Shown here: positions 34,782 through 45,256 of the stretch, piece after piece
Position numbering within the stretch: position 1 is the first letter of the stretch
Layout of the letters: each line of letters opens with the position of its first letter
Translations under genes and position numbers: made by a program
The notes under the pieces: generated by a model
What the model was told of the DNA's origin: nothing
The model's database searches: none
Seen by the model: only the letters and a program-made list of their open reading frames with translations
Source: Dryomyza anilis
Lineage: Eukaryota > Arthropoda > Insecta > Diptera > Dryomyzidae
DNA length: 64,000 nucleotides
NCBI GenBank assembly: GCA_951804985.1
Contig: OX638131.1
Coordinates: forward strand, 54,557,078 to 54,621,077
Reading direction: 5' to 3'

Positions 34782-36697
34782 ATGAGTTTTATATTGGTAC
34801 TGGTCCTGATGTTGGCGGCGGGAGAAACAGTCAATACAAACAGACAAAAATTAACGACACAAGAATCTTCTTTGAGAAGACAACGGATGCGTTATTTTAT
34901 AGTGACGAATGGACAATAATTGCAAATTTCAAACCACTGCAATTAACCGAATTTTTAGAACTAACAAATAATTATGCGGAGACAACGCAAGAGATGTGTG
35001 AGCAGATGCCTGTAAAAATGCCTGATATGAACATCAAAAGCTCATGCAAAGCAGTAACCCAGGAAACAAAATCTATTATTACCACTTTAAAAAAAATGAA
35101 GAAATAATAAGGCGAACAGTTAGGGGCAGACGTCCGAGACGAGCTTTAAATTTCATTGGCGAAGGCCTCAATTGGGCATTTGGGGTGATGGACAACAAGG
35201 ACAAGCAGACTATATATAAACATATCAAGAATATTGACCAGAATCAAAGCAAAACCTACAAAATTATGCAAAAACAAATAACGGTAGTGTCAACCAACTA
35301 TAATAAGTTGGCAAAACCATTATTAGATTCAATGAAAGAAGTAGAAGCTGTACAAAAAGAACTTACCAAAACTATTGCACAACAGACAGCTATTCATACG
35401 AATATAAACAATTCAATCGACAAACTACTATTCTTAATGCATTTATTAGAAATACAAACAACGATAAATGCAAACCTGATTGAAATACAAGAACATCAAT
35501 TAATAGAGATGACTGTAATAGACGATCTATATAAGGGACGCCTGCATCCGTCGATTATTGATCAGAGGGAGCTGAATGAAATGCTTGCTGAATTAACTCT
35601 AAGAGGAAAGGCCAATTGGTTCATACAACAATCATTTGAAATGCATCATTCCTCCGCCGTACGCATTTTTCCGGATGCTGACAGTCTTATGATGGTCATC
35701 AAAACACCGTTGCCTGACGATTTGATTTTCACATTATACAGAGTCTATCCAATACCCACCAACATTAAAAAAGAATGGGACGCGTTGGTTAAGACGACAT
35801 ACGACTACTTAGCGGAAGCTGAAGACCGAAGTAAATTCATAGGATTAACAACTGCTGATTACGATAAATGCATAACTATCAGCCAGAGCATGAATAAGGA
35901 GGTCACACTATGCAAACGACCCGGCACAGTACTAACAAACAGCAACAAACTTGGCGAAATTACTCTAATACAACACAAAACAGTTCCATCAGACAATTGC
36001 AATCACGTTGCGATCAAGAAGAGTTCCGGTTTGGTCGTGAAGCTATGGTCTCCAAACACTTGGTTATATAAATTTGAAACACCAACAAAATTCGAAGCAG
36101 TATGCGGCACTAACATGGCAACGTTAACATTATCTGGACTAGGATGGATGTCGGTTAATGAGGCATGTGATCTTCATAATCAGGAATTGATATTACCATA
36201 TGAACATACACAAATTACCAACGAGGAAGTAACATACAAAAAAGAAGACCACACAACATTTCTTAAAATCCTGAAAGGAAACTGGTCATCATTCCCTACC
36301 CCAAATGTAACAGCTATACCACTACCAATCTTAGTTTCAGACCACAGTGAAATAAGATCAGCACTAAAGGACGGTCAGCGAAATTTAGACGATCTGTTAG
36401 CAGAAATAGATTACAATAAAGAACGAAAGGAGTTATTCAACCGCCAAAATGATATAAAAAAACACCGGTATATCATTCGGGATAGTAATTTTGGCACTAA
36501 TACTGTTATTGACCGCGTATGTGGTATATTTGCGGTACCATCAACTATGTAAAAAGAAATCTAACAACAAAAATGATAAAATCAGTAGGAATAAATCGAG
36601 CAATTATTATTCAATAAATTACTGTCTAACGACATTTAAAAAAAAAAACATTAATTATATGAAAAGTATAAATATAAATAATAATTATAAACTATAA
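34782..36697 (+). pseudogene. env: F-type envelope glycoprotein, unit 5 (frameshifted)
   Basis: A class I-like envelope related to insect errantivirus Env and baculovirus F. It has a signal peptide at the start (MSFILVLVLMLAAG), a basic furin-like site (RGRRPRR, near 35,130), then a hydrophobic fusion-peptide-like segment (LNFIGEGLNWAFGVMD) and a long helical region. The anchor IVILALILLLTAYVVYLRY sits at 36,481-36,540 with a lysine-rich tail. The coding sense changes frame near 34,860, near 35,085 and again near 36,475, just before the anchor; the middle frame (35,044-36,552) is 502 codons. Alternative starts are irrelevant given the breaks. Role by homology: fusion of enveloped particles with cells; this copy cannot make an anchored protein without frameshifting. 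Confidence 0.85.
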
Positions 36698-37161
36698 ATA
36701 ATAAACTAAAATAAAAATTAAATGAATTATTTTAAATAAATATCGTAAAAAATTTAAAAGAAAACAAATCGTTGCACAAATTAAAGCATTTAATGATTTA
36801 GATGAATAAACAAGAAAAACAACAGAGCAACACGGAACGCAGCGATTGCAAAGCGGTAACTTGATCAACTACTGTTTTGTCAATTGCAACGTTCAGTGAC
36901 TTGTAATGTTATACATTTTTATTTTTAACGTTACATAATGCGACCATTAATTAAGTAATTGAGTAAAGAAGATAAGCATTAATAAGATTCTTAAAATGAA
37001 AATAAGTAAAATAAATTATAATAATATGAAAAATAATTATTGATTTTAAATATTATTGTAAGTTAAATAAATTAACAAATATATTGAAATATTAATGATG
37101 TTAAAGAAAAAACTATTATTCTTTTTAATAATATTTTTTTCTTAAAATAAGGGGGGAAGAA
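36698..37161 (+). other. 3' noncoding tail and polypurine tract, unit 5
   Basis: Matches 1-546 with small indels, among them an extra cgttcagtgacttgtaatg-type segment near 36,890. It ends in the purine run at 37,149-37,160. Confidence 0.8.
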
Positions 37162-37845
37162 TGTTGTGAATCAGAAACGTTTTTTTGTTGTATTTAAGAA
37201 AGCCTGCACATAACCAGTATGCACATAAAGTTCAAATCTAAAAGCACAATAACAGATGCATGTTAACTTAACATAACGTCTACGACGTAACTGGAACAAG
37301 TACATAATGTTTATGAGTGCATACTTCCGGAGATAAAATTAAGTCTACTTAAAAGCAACGAAAAATGCATTGGTTGCAATTTGATCCGAGACTCGCGCTA
37401 GCAAGTGTGTCGTCTGTTTAAAAGCAACAACAAAAGCATTGGTTGTAATTTAAGTCAAGACTAACGCCAGCATGGGAACCAATTAAGAATTTAGCACATT
37501 GGAATTTTCTCAGTTAATGATTTCACAATATTAGTAAATATCTGATGTGGGGTTAATGAGGTTTTTAGTAGTACGTAGATTTAAGAATATGCTTGCTTGC
37601 ATTTATGAGTTGTGTTTTAAGAAATAAGTATAAGCATGGGGTTCGTGAGTCGCACGATACCGAGGTGATGAGTAGAGGTTAAGTTTAGTTTTTAAGCATG
37701 ATGATTTGCACTGCCTTAGAGTGCAGACGTGTTTTCAGTTTAAACTCAAGCTTGTAAAAATACTTAAAAATAATTAATAAAAGTATAAAGCAAGTCTAAA
37801 ATATCCTTGCGTTTTTATTCAATAATAATTGTTAGGAAAGAATTG
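37162..37845 (+). repeat. Putative LTR following unit 5
   Basis: Starts TGTTGTGAATC and aligns with the other LTRs. It is more diverged (tttatgagtgcatacttccgg near 37,312; gtgtcgtctg near 37,408), consistent with unit 5 being the oldest branch here. Confidence 0.55.
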
Positions 37846-38151
37846 TGGACTTCGAGGGAATATTGTCACTGACGGTTTGATTAATAAAGGCAAGTACAAA
37901 AGGACCCCTGGAGCCCGCAAGAGTAGGTGACATTAAATAAAGAGAATGATAAATAGATAAAATAGATTAGAAGCATTTAATAGGGAGAAGTAAAAATGAG
38001 CTAAAGAAACAAGGGCACAGGTAGATGGATAAATGTAATATAATTTAAATGTTATATAAATTTAGATCAAAAATAAATAAATAAATAATAAAATAAAAAA
38101 TAATATAATTTAAATAAATAAAAAAAAATATATAATTTAAATTTAAATACA

Positions 38152-38152
<1 letters not shown>

Positions 38153-38210
<58 letters not shown>
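38153..38210 (+). repeat. (TA)n microsatellite
   Basis: About 29 TA units in the leader. It is the expanded version of the shorter tract found near 1,567, 7,543 and 13,531. Confidence 0.95.
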
Positions 38211-38215
<5 letters not shown>

Positions 38216-38718
38216 CGAGTAAACACGCTGCAAACAGAAACTACGGAATCGCAGAATTAGCATATTTTTTTTTACTAGTTGCGATTACATGTAGACCCAA
38301 AGGCAACATGACACAAACAAAAAATATATATAAAAACTTGAAGCAAACATGACTAATTATATATATTTGTTTACAGCAAGCGATTGCTGACACAGCCGGC
38401 GCAGCCGATGTTAAAAAAAGAGAAGAAGCAAAAATCGACGATGAAAATCAACATGACTATTTTGATATATATATTTGTTTTCCAAAAGAATAACAAAATA
38501 TAAATGTTAATTTGTTTTAGTGAAAAAAGACGAAAAAACGAAACAAGAGAAGAATCAGAAATTGACAATTAACCAGTTTGTGTACAAAAAGAATAACTTT
38601 TTTCTTAGTGTGTGTATAAAATAATTTTATGTAGTATGTCAGGATGGGGAGGGTAGATTAAGTTAGGACATAAGTTTATATAATTATATATATAATAAAA
38701 CTTTGTTTTAGGGATATA

Positions 38719-39352
38719 ATGAATAAGATCTTTATGCTGGTCCTGGTGTTGGTAGCAGCTGAAGCAGTCAACATCACGCAGACACCGATGAACGAGACAA
38801 GAATATTTTTTTGAGAAAACTACTGAGTCATTATGCTATAGCGACGAATGGACAGTGATATCTAAGTTCAAACCGCTGCACTTGACAGATTTTCTGGATC
38901 TAACGAAACAATATATGGAAGCAGCCATTGAAATGTGCCGAAAGATGAGTGTAAGCGTACCAGGGATGAATTTCGGGAGGACGTGTGAAGCGGCATGCAG
39001 GAAACAACGTCGATAATGAGGACATTGCAGAAGAATGAGGCGGTTATTAAAAGGACAATTAAGAAGAATTGCCAGAAGAGGTCTTTAAACTTTGTAGGTG
39101 AGGGCTTTAACTGGGCTTTCGGCGTAATGGACTACGGCGATCGAGAAAAAATATACAAACACCTGAAAGATATTGAGAACCGAGAGAGCGAGACCTATGA
39201 CTTCATGAGGTAGCAGGTGACGGTGATGACAACAAATTTTGGAAAACTGTCAGCACCTGTGCTGGAATCTCTAAGGGGGGTGGAAGAACTACAGAAGACA
39301 CTGAACAACGCCATACAACAACAGCAGAAGATAAATAGAGATATTTTTAACA
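38719..39352 (+). pseudogene. env fragment of a second, diverged lineage
   Basis: An ATG just after tttgttttag starts MNKIFMLVLVLVAAEAV, a signal peptide like that of unit 5 env. The frame breaks after about 30 residues; the sense then continues in pieces that align with unit 5 env, including a basic stretch (NCQKR) and LNFVGEGFNWAFGVMD. A TAG follows FMR at 39,211. About the first third of env is present before truncation. Its sequence is clearly different from unit 5 env, so it is a separate lineage. Confidence 0.8.
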
Positions 39353-40198
39353 AGCAAAAGAATGGATTGGGTTCTGGGTCAATGACAGAAGGTCATTGGT
39401 AAATATCAGAAATAAGGACGGGGGTAGGACGGAACCCTGCGGAACTCCAGAATTGATGGAATGTTGTTCTGAAAAAACACCGTCCATCGCAACTCGTATT
39501 GAACGACACTGGAGAAAACTCGATATCCATCGAGTGAAAGAATTATCAACACCAAATGCAATTAGTTTTGATATTAGGGCCTCATGCCACACTCGATCAA
39601 ACGCCTTGGAAATATCTAGAGCAACAACCTTGCTCTCTCCAAAAAGGTGAATACAATTATTCAACTTTTCTGAGAGGGCCGCCATTAGGTCGCCTGTGGA
39701 TTTGGTCCTACGGAAACCATATTGACGGTCACTGAGCAATTCGTTTCGCTCCAGATAGTTCACAAGGTGGAAATTTATTACGCTCTCCATTACCTTGGAG
39801 AGCGCAGAGCATATTGCAATGGGTCGGTAATTGGCAGGATTCGTAGCCTCGCCCTTTTTCGGAACTGGCTGGACATTGGCAACCTTCCAACAGGATGGAA
39901 AAACACCTGTCGTGTAGGAGATGTTGAAAAGGTTACGCAACGGACAAGCCAGCGTTGACGCGCACTTCTTCAACACATGGGCAGATAAGCCATCTGGCCC
40001 AGAGGCTTTGTTAATATTGAGGGTTGCTAGAACCCTTTTAACTGCCCGAGTTCGAAAATGTATCTCCGGCATTGCAGAAGAAACAAAGTCGACTTCGGGT
40101 AGTGGTTGATTGGTATCTGGGAGCGTTGAATTATTTGCAAATAATTCTGCCAATTGATTAGCTTTATCAACCGAGTCAGTGAAGGTCTGGCCATTCAT
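39353..40198 (-). pseudogene. LINE reverse transcriptase fragment
   Basis: RT motifs: NKASGPDGLSAHVLKKCA, VQPVPKKGEATNPANYRPI, DRQYGFRRTKSTGDL, VVALDISKAFDRVWHEAL (catalytic Asp), NSGVPQGSVLPP. It ends at HSFA, exactly where the FADD pair should follow; the next codon already belongs to the env fragment. It is of the Jockey/CR1 type and clearly different from the RTE and LOA elements in this window. Confidence 0.92.
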
Positions 40199-40256
40199 AA
40201 TAAGAGTTGGAGTAGACGATGACGTTTTTACAAATGACCAGAAATTTTTACTACCG

Positions 40257-40775
40257 CTATGGTAGAGTAGCGCGTTTTGTTCGTGAAGAAACTTTCCAAT
40301 TTAAGTTGCGATAAAAATCATTTAACGCTACCCAATTTGCGTTTTCGTAAAGCCATACAGTCCTCTTCGGGGCCTTAGTCGAAGAGGCGCGTAAACTAGA
40401 ATACGGAAAAACAGCGGAAACAGTACAGTGGTCGGAATTACCAAGAGGTGCAAGGACTTTTACATCATATTTTTCATGATGAGAAGTCAGAAAAAGGTCT
40501 AAAATTTTTTGGCTCCGCCCACCGACACGTGGGAGGTACGTCGGTTCCTTCACCAATTGAGTGAGTTGATTGCACTCGGCAATCAGCTCAACACAACAAC
40601 CATCCTGTGTTGATAGACCCGAGTGACTCAACCATGTGGCGTTGTGTACATTAAAATCACCAGCAACAACAATTTCACTACCTGGAAACTGTTCCAATAT
40701 ATTTGACATCGAATCCGATAAGGCATCCAACTTATTACAGGTAGATACGTTATCTAAATTCGAACTCCTATAAAG
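40257..40775 (-). pseudogene. LINE endonuclease C-terminal fragment
   Basis: EEP endonuclease motifs VVAGDFNVHNATWLSHSG, KILDLFLTS and GNSDHCTVSAVFP are present. The N-terminal catalytic Glu region is missing. The linker to RT is shortened and changes frame near 40,257, so a deletion lies between the two domains. Confidence 0.9.
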
Positions 40776-40901
40776 TGCATGATGTGTGAACAGATTTTAA
40801 ATTTAACCCAAAAAGTGTTCACTATCTGACACACTATGTTGTTGCTGCAACTGATAAGCTGATAAGCTGCAGCAGCAAGAATCTGATTTCTTCATCACTC
40901 A

Positions 40902-42207
40902 CTCGACAGCGACAAGTTGGTCATATCGCTGAAGAGCGGCGATCTATACGTGCCAACACTGTGGGTGGACTCAATGCGCACTGTTCGGCGACCACAGTTC
41001 TCACCAGCTGCATCTGCGCCTGCCAAAATAAATACATTTTTCTTGGCTCACGGCTGGGCAACTCACTCCTGCTGCACTGCACCGAGGAGGATCAAAATAC
41101 CGTCATAACACTGGACGATGCTGACGTGGTAACGTCACTCGCCCCCGAAGCTCCGAAGAAACGCAGCGAGGACGAGGAATTGGAGATATATTGCACGGTC
41201 GCCAAGACTTTGGTGCAGCTGCGTAATTTTATGTGTGGGCAAGCGCGTTGAAATGAGAAAGACGGCGTCACGCTCTAGCCGCCGTCAGAACAATGGGTTT
41301 AATGTGGAATGTGCCCATCGAAGTAGGGGCGCCGGTGGTTGAGGTCTCGCTTGCCGATCCCTATGTTCGCCTGAGCCTGCTTAGCGGGCAAGTGATCACG
41401 ATCTGATGGCATACAAGGATCTCTCCGGCTTATTCACGTCGAAGAGCGACGCACTGGTACCGCGCACAGCGCCGTGACTTTTATGCCGGAGGTCTTGGCG
41501 GCTATATGATGGCCGAACCTTCCATGAAAATCGAGGACGAGGAAGATCTACTGTACGGCGACGCTGGCAATGCTTTCAATATGAACAGCCGAGCAAAGCT
41601 GTCGCACTACAAAAACGCCGACTAATGGCGCCGTCTGTTGTCGCAGACTAAACCCAGCTATTGCTGCTGACAACGCGCTCAAGCGGCACAATAGAAATAT
41701 ACTCGATGTCGGATCTCAAGCTCATGTACCTTATCAATGACATCGGCAACGCAGGAACAGTGCTGAGTGACGTTATTGTGTTTGTGCCGGTGTCGCAACA
41801 ACAGCAGCAGGAAAATAGTAAAGTGGGCATTTTGCTTAAATGCAGGTCGCAGCAGACGACAGGTGCGCCACCACTGAAGCTCAGTATAATGGCGCTGAGC
41901 GACACAGCAAACAGACCGCTGCTGCTCGTGCGCAAGCGTCTGAAGCTTCGCATATACCAGGCGTATCGCTACGCCAATGGCCTTTGATTAAGTTTTCGCA
42001 AGCTATGCACACAACAGCCGAAAGATGACGATGAACCGATGCGTACAGGATAAATACATTTCGCAGCTGCGCTATTTCGGCATCATTGGTAGCCTAGAGG
42101 CCGTCATGATGTGCAGCGAAACGAGCATTGTTTTCGAGGAGTGGGAACACGTAACTGCGTTCAAGATAGTCAAGCTGGCGTATGAGGGCACACGCAGTGG
42201 ACTGATT
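40902..42207 (+). pseudogene. Cpsf160: Cpsf160 (CPSF1) pseudogene fragment
   Basis: It resembles the 160-kDa subunit of the cleavage and polyadenylation specificity factor, a nuclear beta-propeller protein. Recognisable blocks in order: KLVISLKSGDLY, YIFLGSRLGNSLLLHCTEED, RSEDEELEIY, NVPIEVGAPVVEVSLADPYV, YKDLSG, MKIEDEEDLLYGDAGNAF, SGTIEIYSMSDLKLMYLIND, RPLLLVRKRLKLRIYQAYRY, WEHVTAFKIVKLAYEGTRSG. The blocks fall in several frames with stops, and large parts between them are missing. No intron is evident. It is less AT-rich than its surroundings, as expected for former exons. It covers only a middle part of the protein. Identification rests on family knowledge of CPSF1, not on a search. Confidence 0.85.
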
Positions 42208-42743
42208 TGCTGTCGCAAAGCTTGCGAAGCCAGATATTTAAAGTGGTAAAACGTTGACGTTTCACGGGGCAGGGAAAGTTATGAATTGTTTTTTATATGT
42301 TTTACTTTATTGAATGTTACTTGTTCATTTAATATGTTTTAATGAAAGTTGCCCAGAATTCTTCCGTAACTTAGATTTTAAAATTATAAATTTTCATTTT
42401 GAAATCCAAATTACGAAAAGGAGAAACTGTGGCAAGTTTACTTTGTTTATTATTAATTTATCAATGTTTAATGTCAAATTTATTTATAGTAATAAATTTC
42501 ACATATTGTGTATTTTAAAAACCAACATTTCGTAATTTGGAACAGCTGTATTTAATATTATCAGTTGACTAGATGGCAACTTTTCGATGATGTTTTCCTA
42601 GTTGACGTAAAGATAACTTTTAAGTTATCTTTTCGAGAGCTAGCAATGCTTTCTTTAAAATATTTTTTTTATCACTTTTTGGACATCGTTTGTCTGGTTG
42701 GCTTAGTACACATATTAAGCTTTACAAAACACTAATAAAAATG
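42208..42743. other. Noncoding, no feature recognised
   Basis: AT-rich, no gene on either strand. The short open frames do not resemble any family. Confidence 0.6.
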
Positions 42744-42849
42744 TAGCGTCGGTAGCTCTTCTGGTTAGTGCGTTGGACTACGAGCGAAAAGTTGCTGGTG
42801 CATTCGATTACGTGCCGAAAGGTCCGCGTTTCGATCCCCAGTGATGCCA
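42744..42849 (+). other. tRNA-like sequence, pseudogene or tRNA-derived SINE
   Basis: TAGCTCTTCTGGTTAGTGCG resembles a D arm/A box, and CGTTTCGATCCCC a T arm/B box. GCGTCGG at the left can pair with GTGATGC at the right as an acceptor stem. The middle is too long: an anticodon-arm-like segment (ttggactacgagcgaaaag) is followed by a similar one (ttcgattacgtgccgaaag). The T stem pairs badly. It is either a decayed tRNA gene or the head of a SINE. Confidence 0.4.
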
Positions 42850-43189
42850 ACATCATATATATTTTCTATGCGACGCCAGGATGCAATAAACAAGGTGGTG
42901 TATGCGTTGAGAGCAAGATCTTTTTTAAAATCATATATATTTTTTGCACAGAGTACATGCGGCGAACAAAAAACAACAACAAATGCCGCAATTTAAAAAT
43001 ATGATTTCGTCTCCGTACGTACACCACCACGCTACCTCTCGGCAGTAAATGGTAAAACATCGCCCATAAAAAGCTCTGACCCGCCGTTCGGATTCGAAAA
43101 TAAACTGTAGGTCCCACCAATTTGAGTACAAATATACAGGAAGTTCTATACAGGACTGTAGCGCCAAACTATTAATATTATTAATATAA
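42850..43189. other. Noncoding with a repeat shared with 48.2 kb
   Basis: 43,083-43,136 (ccgttcggattcgaaaat, aaactgtaggt, ccaccaatttgagtac) recurs at 48,199-48,252. In both places it borders other repeats, so it is probably the end of a mobile element. No gene. Confidence 0.6.
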
Positions 43190-44097
43190 ATGTTGCCTTT
43201 TCGGGATTATTTATATATCAGCGACCGACCACTTTTACAAATATTAACAATTTTAACAATTTTTGGTAACACGGAGGTACCACGCTCACTTTTCCATGCA
43301 ATATATAAAATCAAAAAGAATCGTTTGATTCGCAAATGCTTTCATTTTATTCGCAAAAGGTTTCTTTGAGTTCGTTTTTATTATCATTAAAAAAAACTAC
43401 GATATGTCGCTTTGAACATTCTTTGCAGTTTTACTACGATTGACGTTCGATATCGATCGATTTTGTCGACAAATCGTATTGTTCTCACATCAATATTGAA
43501 CCGAATGGCAGGTACAGTAAAAGTTGCAATAATTTTGGATGATTGTAGATATCTGCTCTAGTTTGTGATATATACTCCATTGTATTTTTGTGGAAGGATC
43601 AACGAAGTTCGGACATTATTTTCGATATATTTCAAACAGACAAAAATCCCCACATCACGTCATAAAACATAATTGTATTGACAATTAACGAAAAGGTAGA
43701 ACAAAATAATCATGAAAATATATTTACATTGTTTTCAGATAAAAATCGAGCGTAAAATATTCTCATACAATTTTTGCTCAAATTTCTATTCTATTAACGA
43801 GATTTTCACGAATTATAATATATTTTGAGAAATATATTGTAACTTCTGAAATAGTTATTATTTTGAACAGGGTGACACAAATTGTTCAACGCGTTAATGC
43901 TGCCCCTAGATGTATTTATTCATTTCACATTTATTCCCGATTTACATTGTATCTTCTGGAGATACGCTGTATCTCTAGGAGATACGCTATATTTCTAGGA
44001 GATAAACCAAAAGAGAGGGTAACAAATTGTCCAATGTAAGCGTCCAGATAGCTTGCAAATTTATAGGAGAAGTGATACTACGATTGTACCACATTAT

Positions 44098-44154
44098 AGG
44101 AGACGATACAGAATAGTTTAACATGTTGAACTTTTCTGTATCGCCGCGTCTCCT
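44098..44154. repeat. Long hairpin, copy 1
   Basis: AGGAGACGATACAGAATAGTT and its near-complement around a central AACATGTT. The stem is about 26 bp with a 3-base bulge (GCC) on the right side. Confidence 0.85.
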
Positions 44155-45091
44155 AATGTTTTTTAAAAGATTGCTATAAATAAATAAAGTTTCTGCGAAA
44201 ATGTTTGACAAAGAAAAAATATATACATTTTAATGAATGTCAATCAGCTTGCTGCGTAGTACAGGTTGCATTTGCAACGTACTTAGTTTTTGCGAGTAGC
44301 TTCTTAAAATACGCTATGACTTAGTATTTGAATATGTAAATAATGGATATGACTTAAAATTGAGAACCCGAGTGCACTAAGACCTTCACTCATCTCGATC
44401 AGTTGCAAGTTGCAACATTGTCGTATGAAATGTTCGTAAAAGGTTGTACATGGAACGGGAACATAAACTCATATTTAGATAAACATAAAACATATTAAAT
44501 CCCGTTCCTTTTTTTATTTAACCAGAAACAAATGACTAGTGCGCCAAGTCTTTTCGCAGCAATTACATGTAATATAGAATGGGACCCAGAGACTTCATTT
44601 TTTGATATGCGCCTTTATTTTTTCCAATTTTCTAATTGATAGATGTGATTGACTGCTAATTAAATTCAGCTGTTATGTATTTATTTTCTTGCAAAGTTGT
44701 TATGGCATTTTTGAATTTATCTCTTTTTAAAATATTTGTGTTTCGGTTAGATTTTATAACATTTTCATCAAAAAATACTACCCTAGGGGTTACAGTGAAA
44801 CTCACAGAAGATACAACGTAAATCGGGCATTATACCACAGAATTTTAAAGTAATTTTTTGGCCCAGTGTAATTATTTTAATAATGGCGGTATTTTTTAAT
44901 AAAATTTGACTGGTTTTTATAGATTTTAGTAATTACAAAAACCCGCATAATAATGATATATCGACGTTGTTCTAATTTCTAATCTTCGAAAATATGTTCT
45001 ATGGATTCAAACTTCGAAAGTTTGGCTGGCACCTGTGTTGCTAACTTCACCACAGTGAAAATTTTTAATAGTAGACTTTTATTTTCCCCTT

Positions 45092-45256
45092 ATTTTGTAA
45101 AACGAAGCGAAAAGTGATTCGTCAAAAAAACGAAAGAAATTCCAGTGACAGAAATTTTTATATTAAATGAAATAAAAACGACGACGAAATGAACAAGTAA
45201 ACAAACGCTGTCACTGGAACTTTTGACGAGTCACTTTTCGTTTCGTTTTATAAAAT
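45092..45256. mobile_element. Foldback MITE-like element, copy 1 (165 bp)
   Basis: It starts ATTTTGTAAAACGAAGCG and ends in the near inverted complement (CGTTTCGTTTTATAAAAT). Arms of about 50 bp contain TTCCAGTGACAG/CTGTCACTGGAA. The interior of about 55 bp is noncoding. The structure fits a non-autonomous foldback/MITE; no target duplication is certain. Confidence 0.7.

Larger units (their letters stand above)
24705..37161 (+). mobile_element. Family A unit 5: env-bearing copy, split by an RTE LINE
   Basis: This is the longest copy: protease to polypurine tract (12.5 kb with the 4.8-kb nested LINE, about 7.7 kb without). It lacks an LTR, leader and gag at its left end. It keeps the RNase H segments missing from units 1-4 and the whole region between integrase and env, but has the same RT fingers deletion and integrase frame break. 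It therefore represents an older state of the lineage. Confidence 0.88.
37162..39352 (+). mobile_element. Family A-like stub: LTR, leader, gag start, then env fragment
   Basis: The last retroelement piece of the array. The leader is like the other units up to gtcaggatggggag at the gag start (38,637-38,650). From there it jumps to sequence just upstream of an env start, so all of gag and pol are missing. It is cut at about 39,352 by a minus-strand LINE. Confidence 0.8.
39353..40775 (-). mobile_element. Truncated Jockey/CR1-like LINE (minus strand)
   Basis: Endonuclease and RT fragments of one element in the order expected on the minus strand, with neither end preserved. The right edge (5' side) lies inside the endonuclease near 40,775. 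The left edge cuts RT inside its catalytic FADD motif. Confidence 0.88.

Noticed and set aside
41648..41987. Minus-strand 101-codon ORF opposite the Cpsf160 pseudogene
   Set aside because: A shadow; the plus strand carries the recognisable CPSF1 blocks.
42768..43004. 78-codon plus-strand ORF over the tRNA-like sequence
   Set aside because: Starts inside the tRNA-like region and has no family resemblance.
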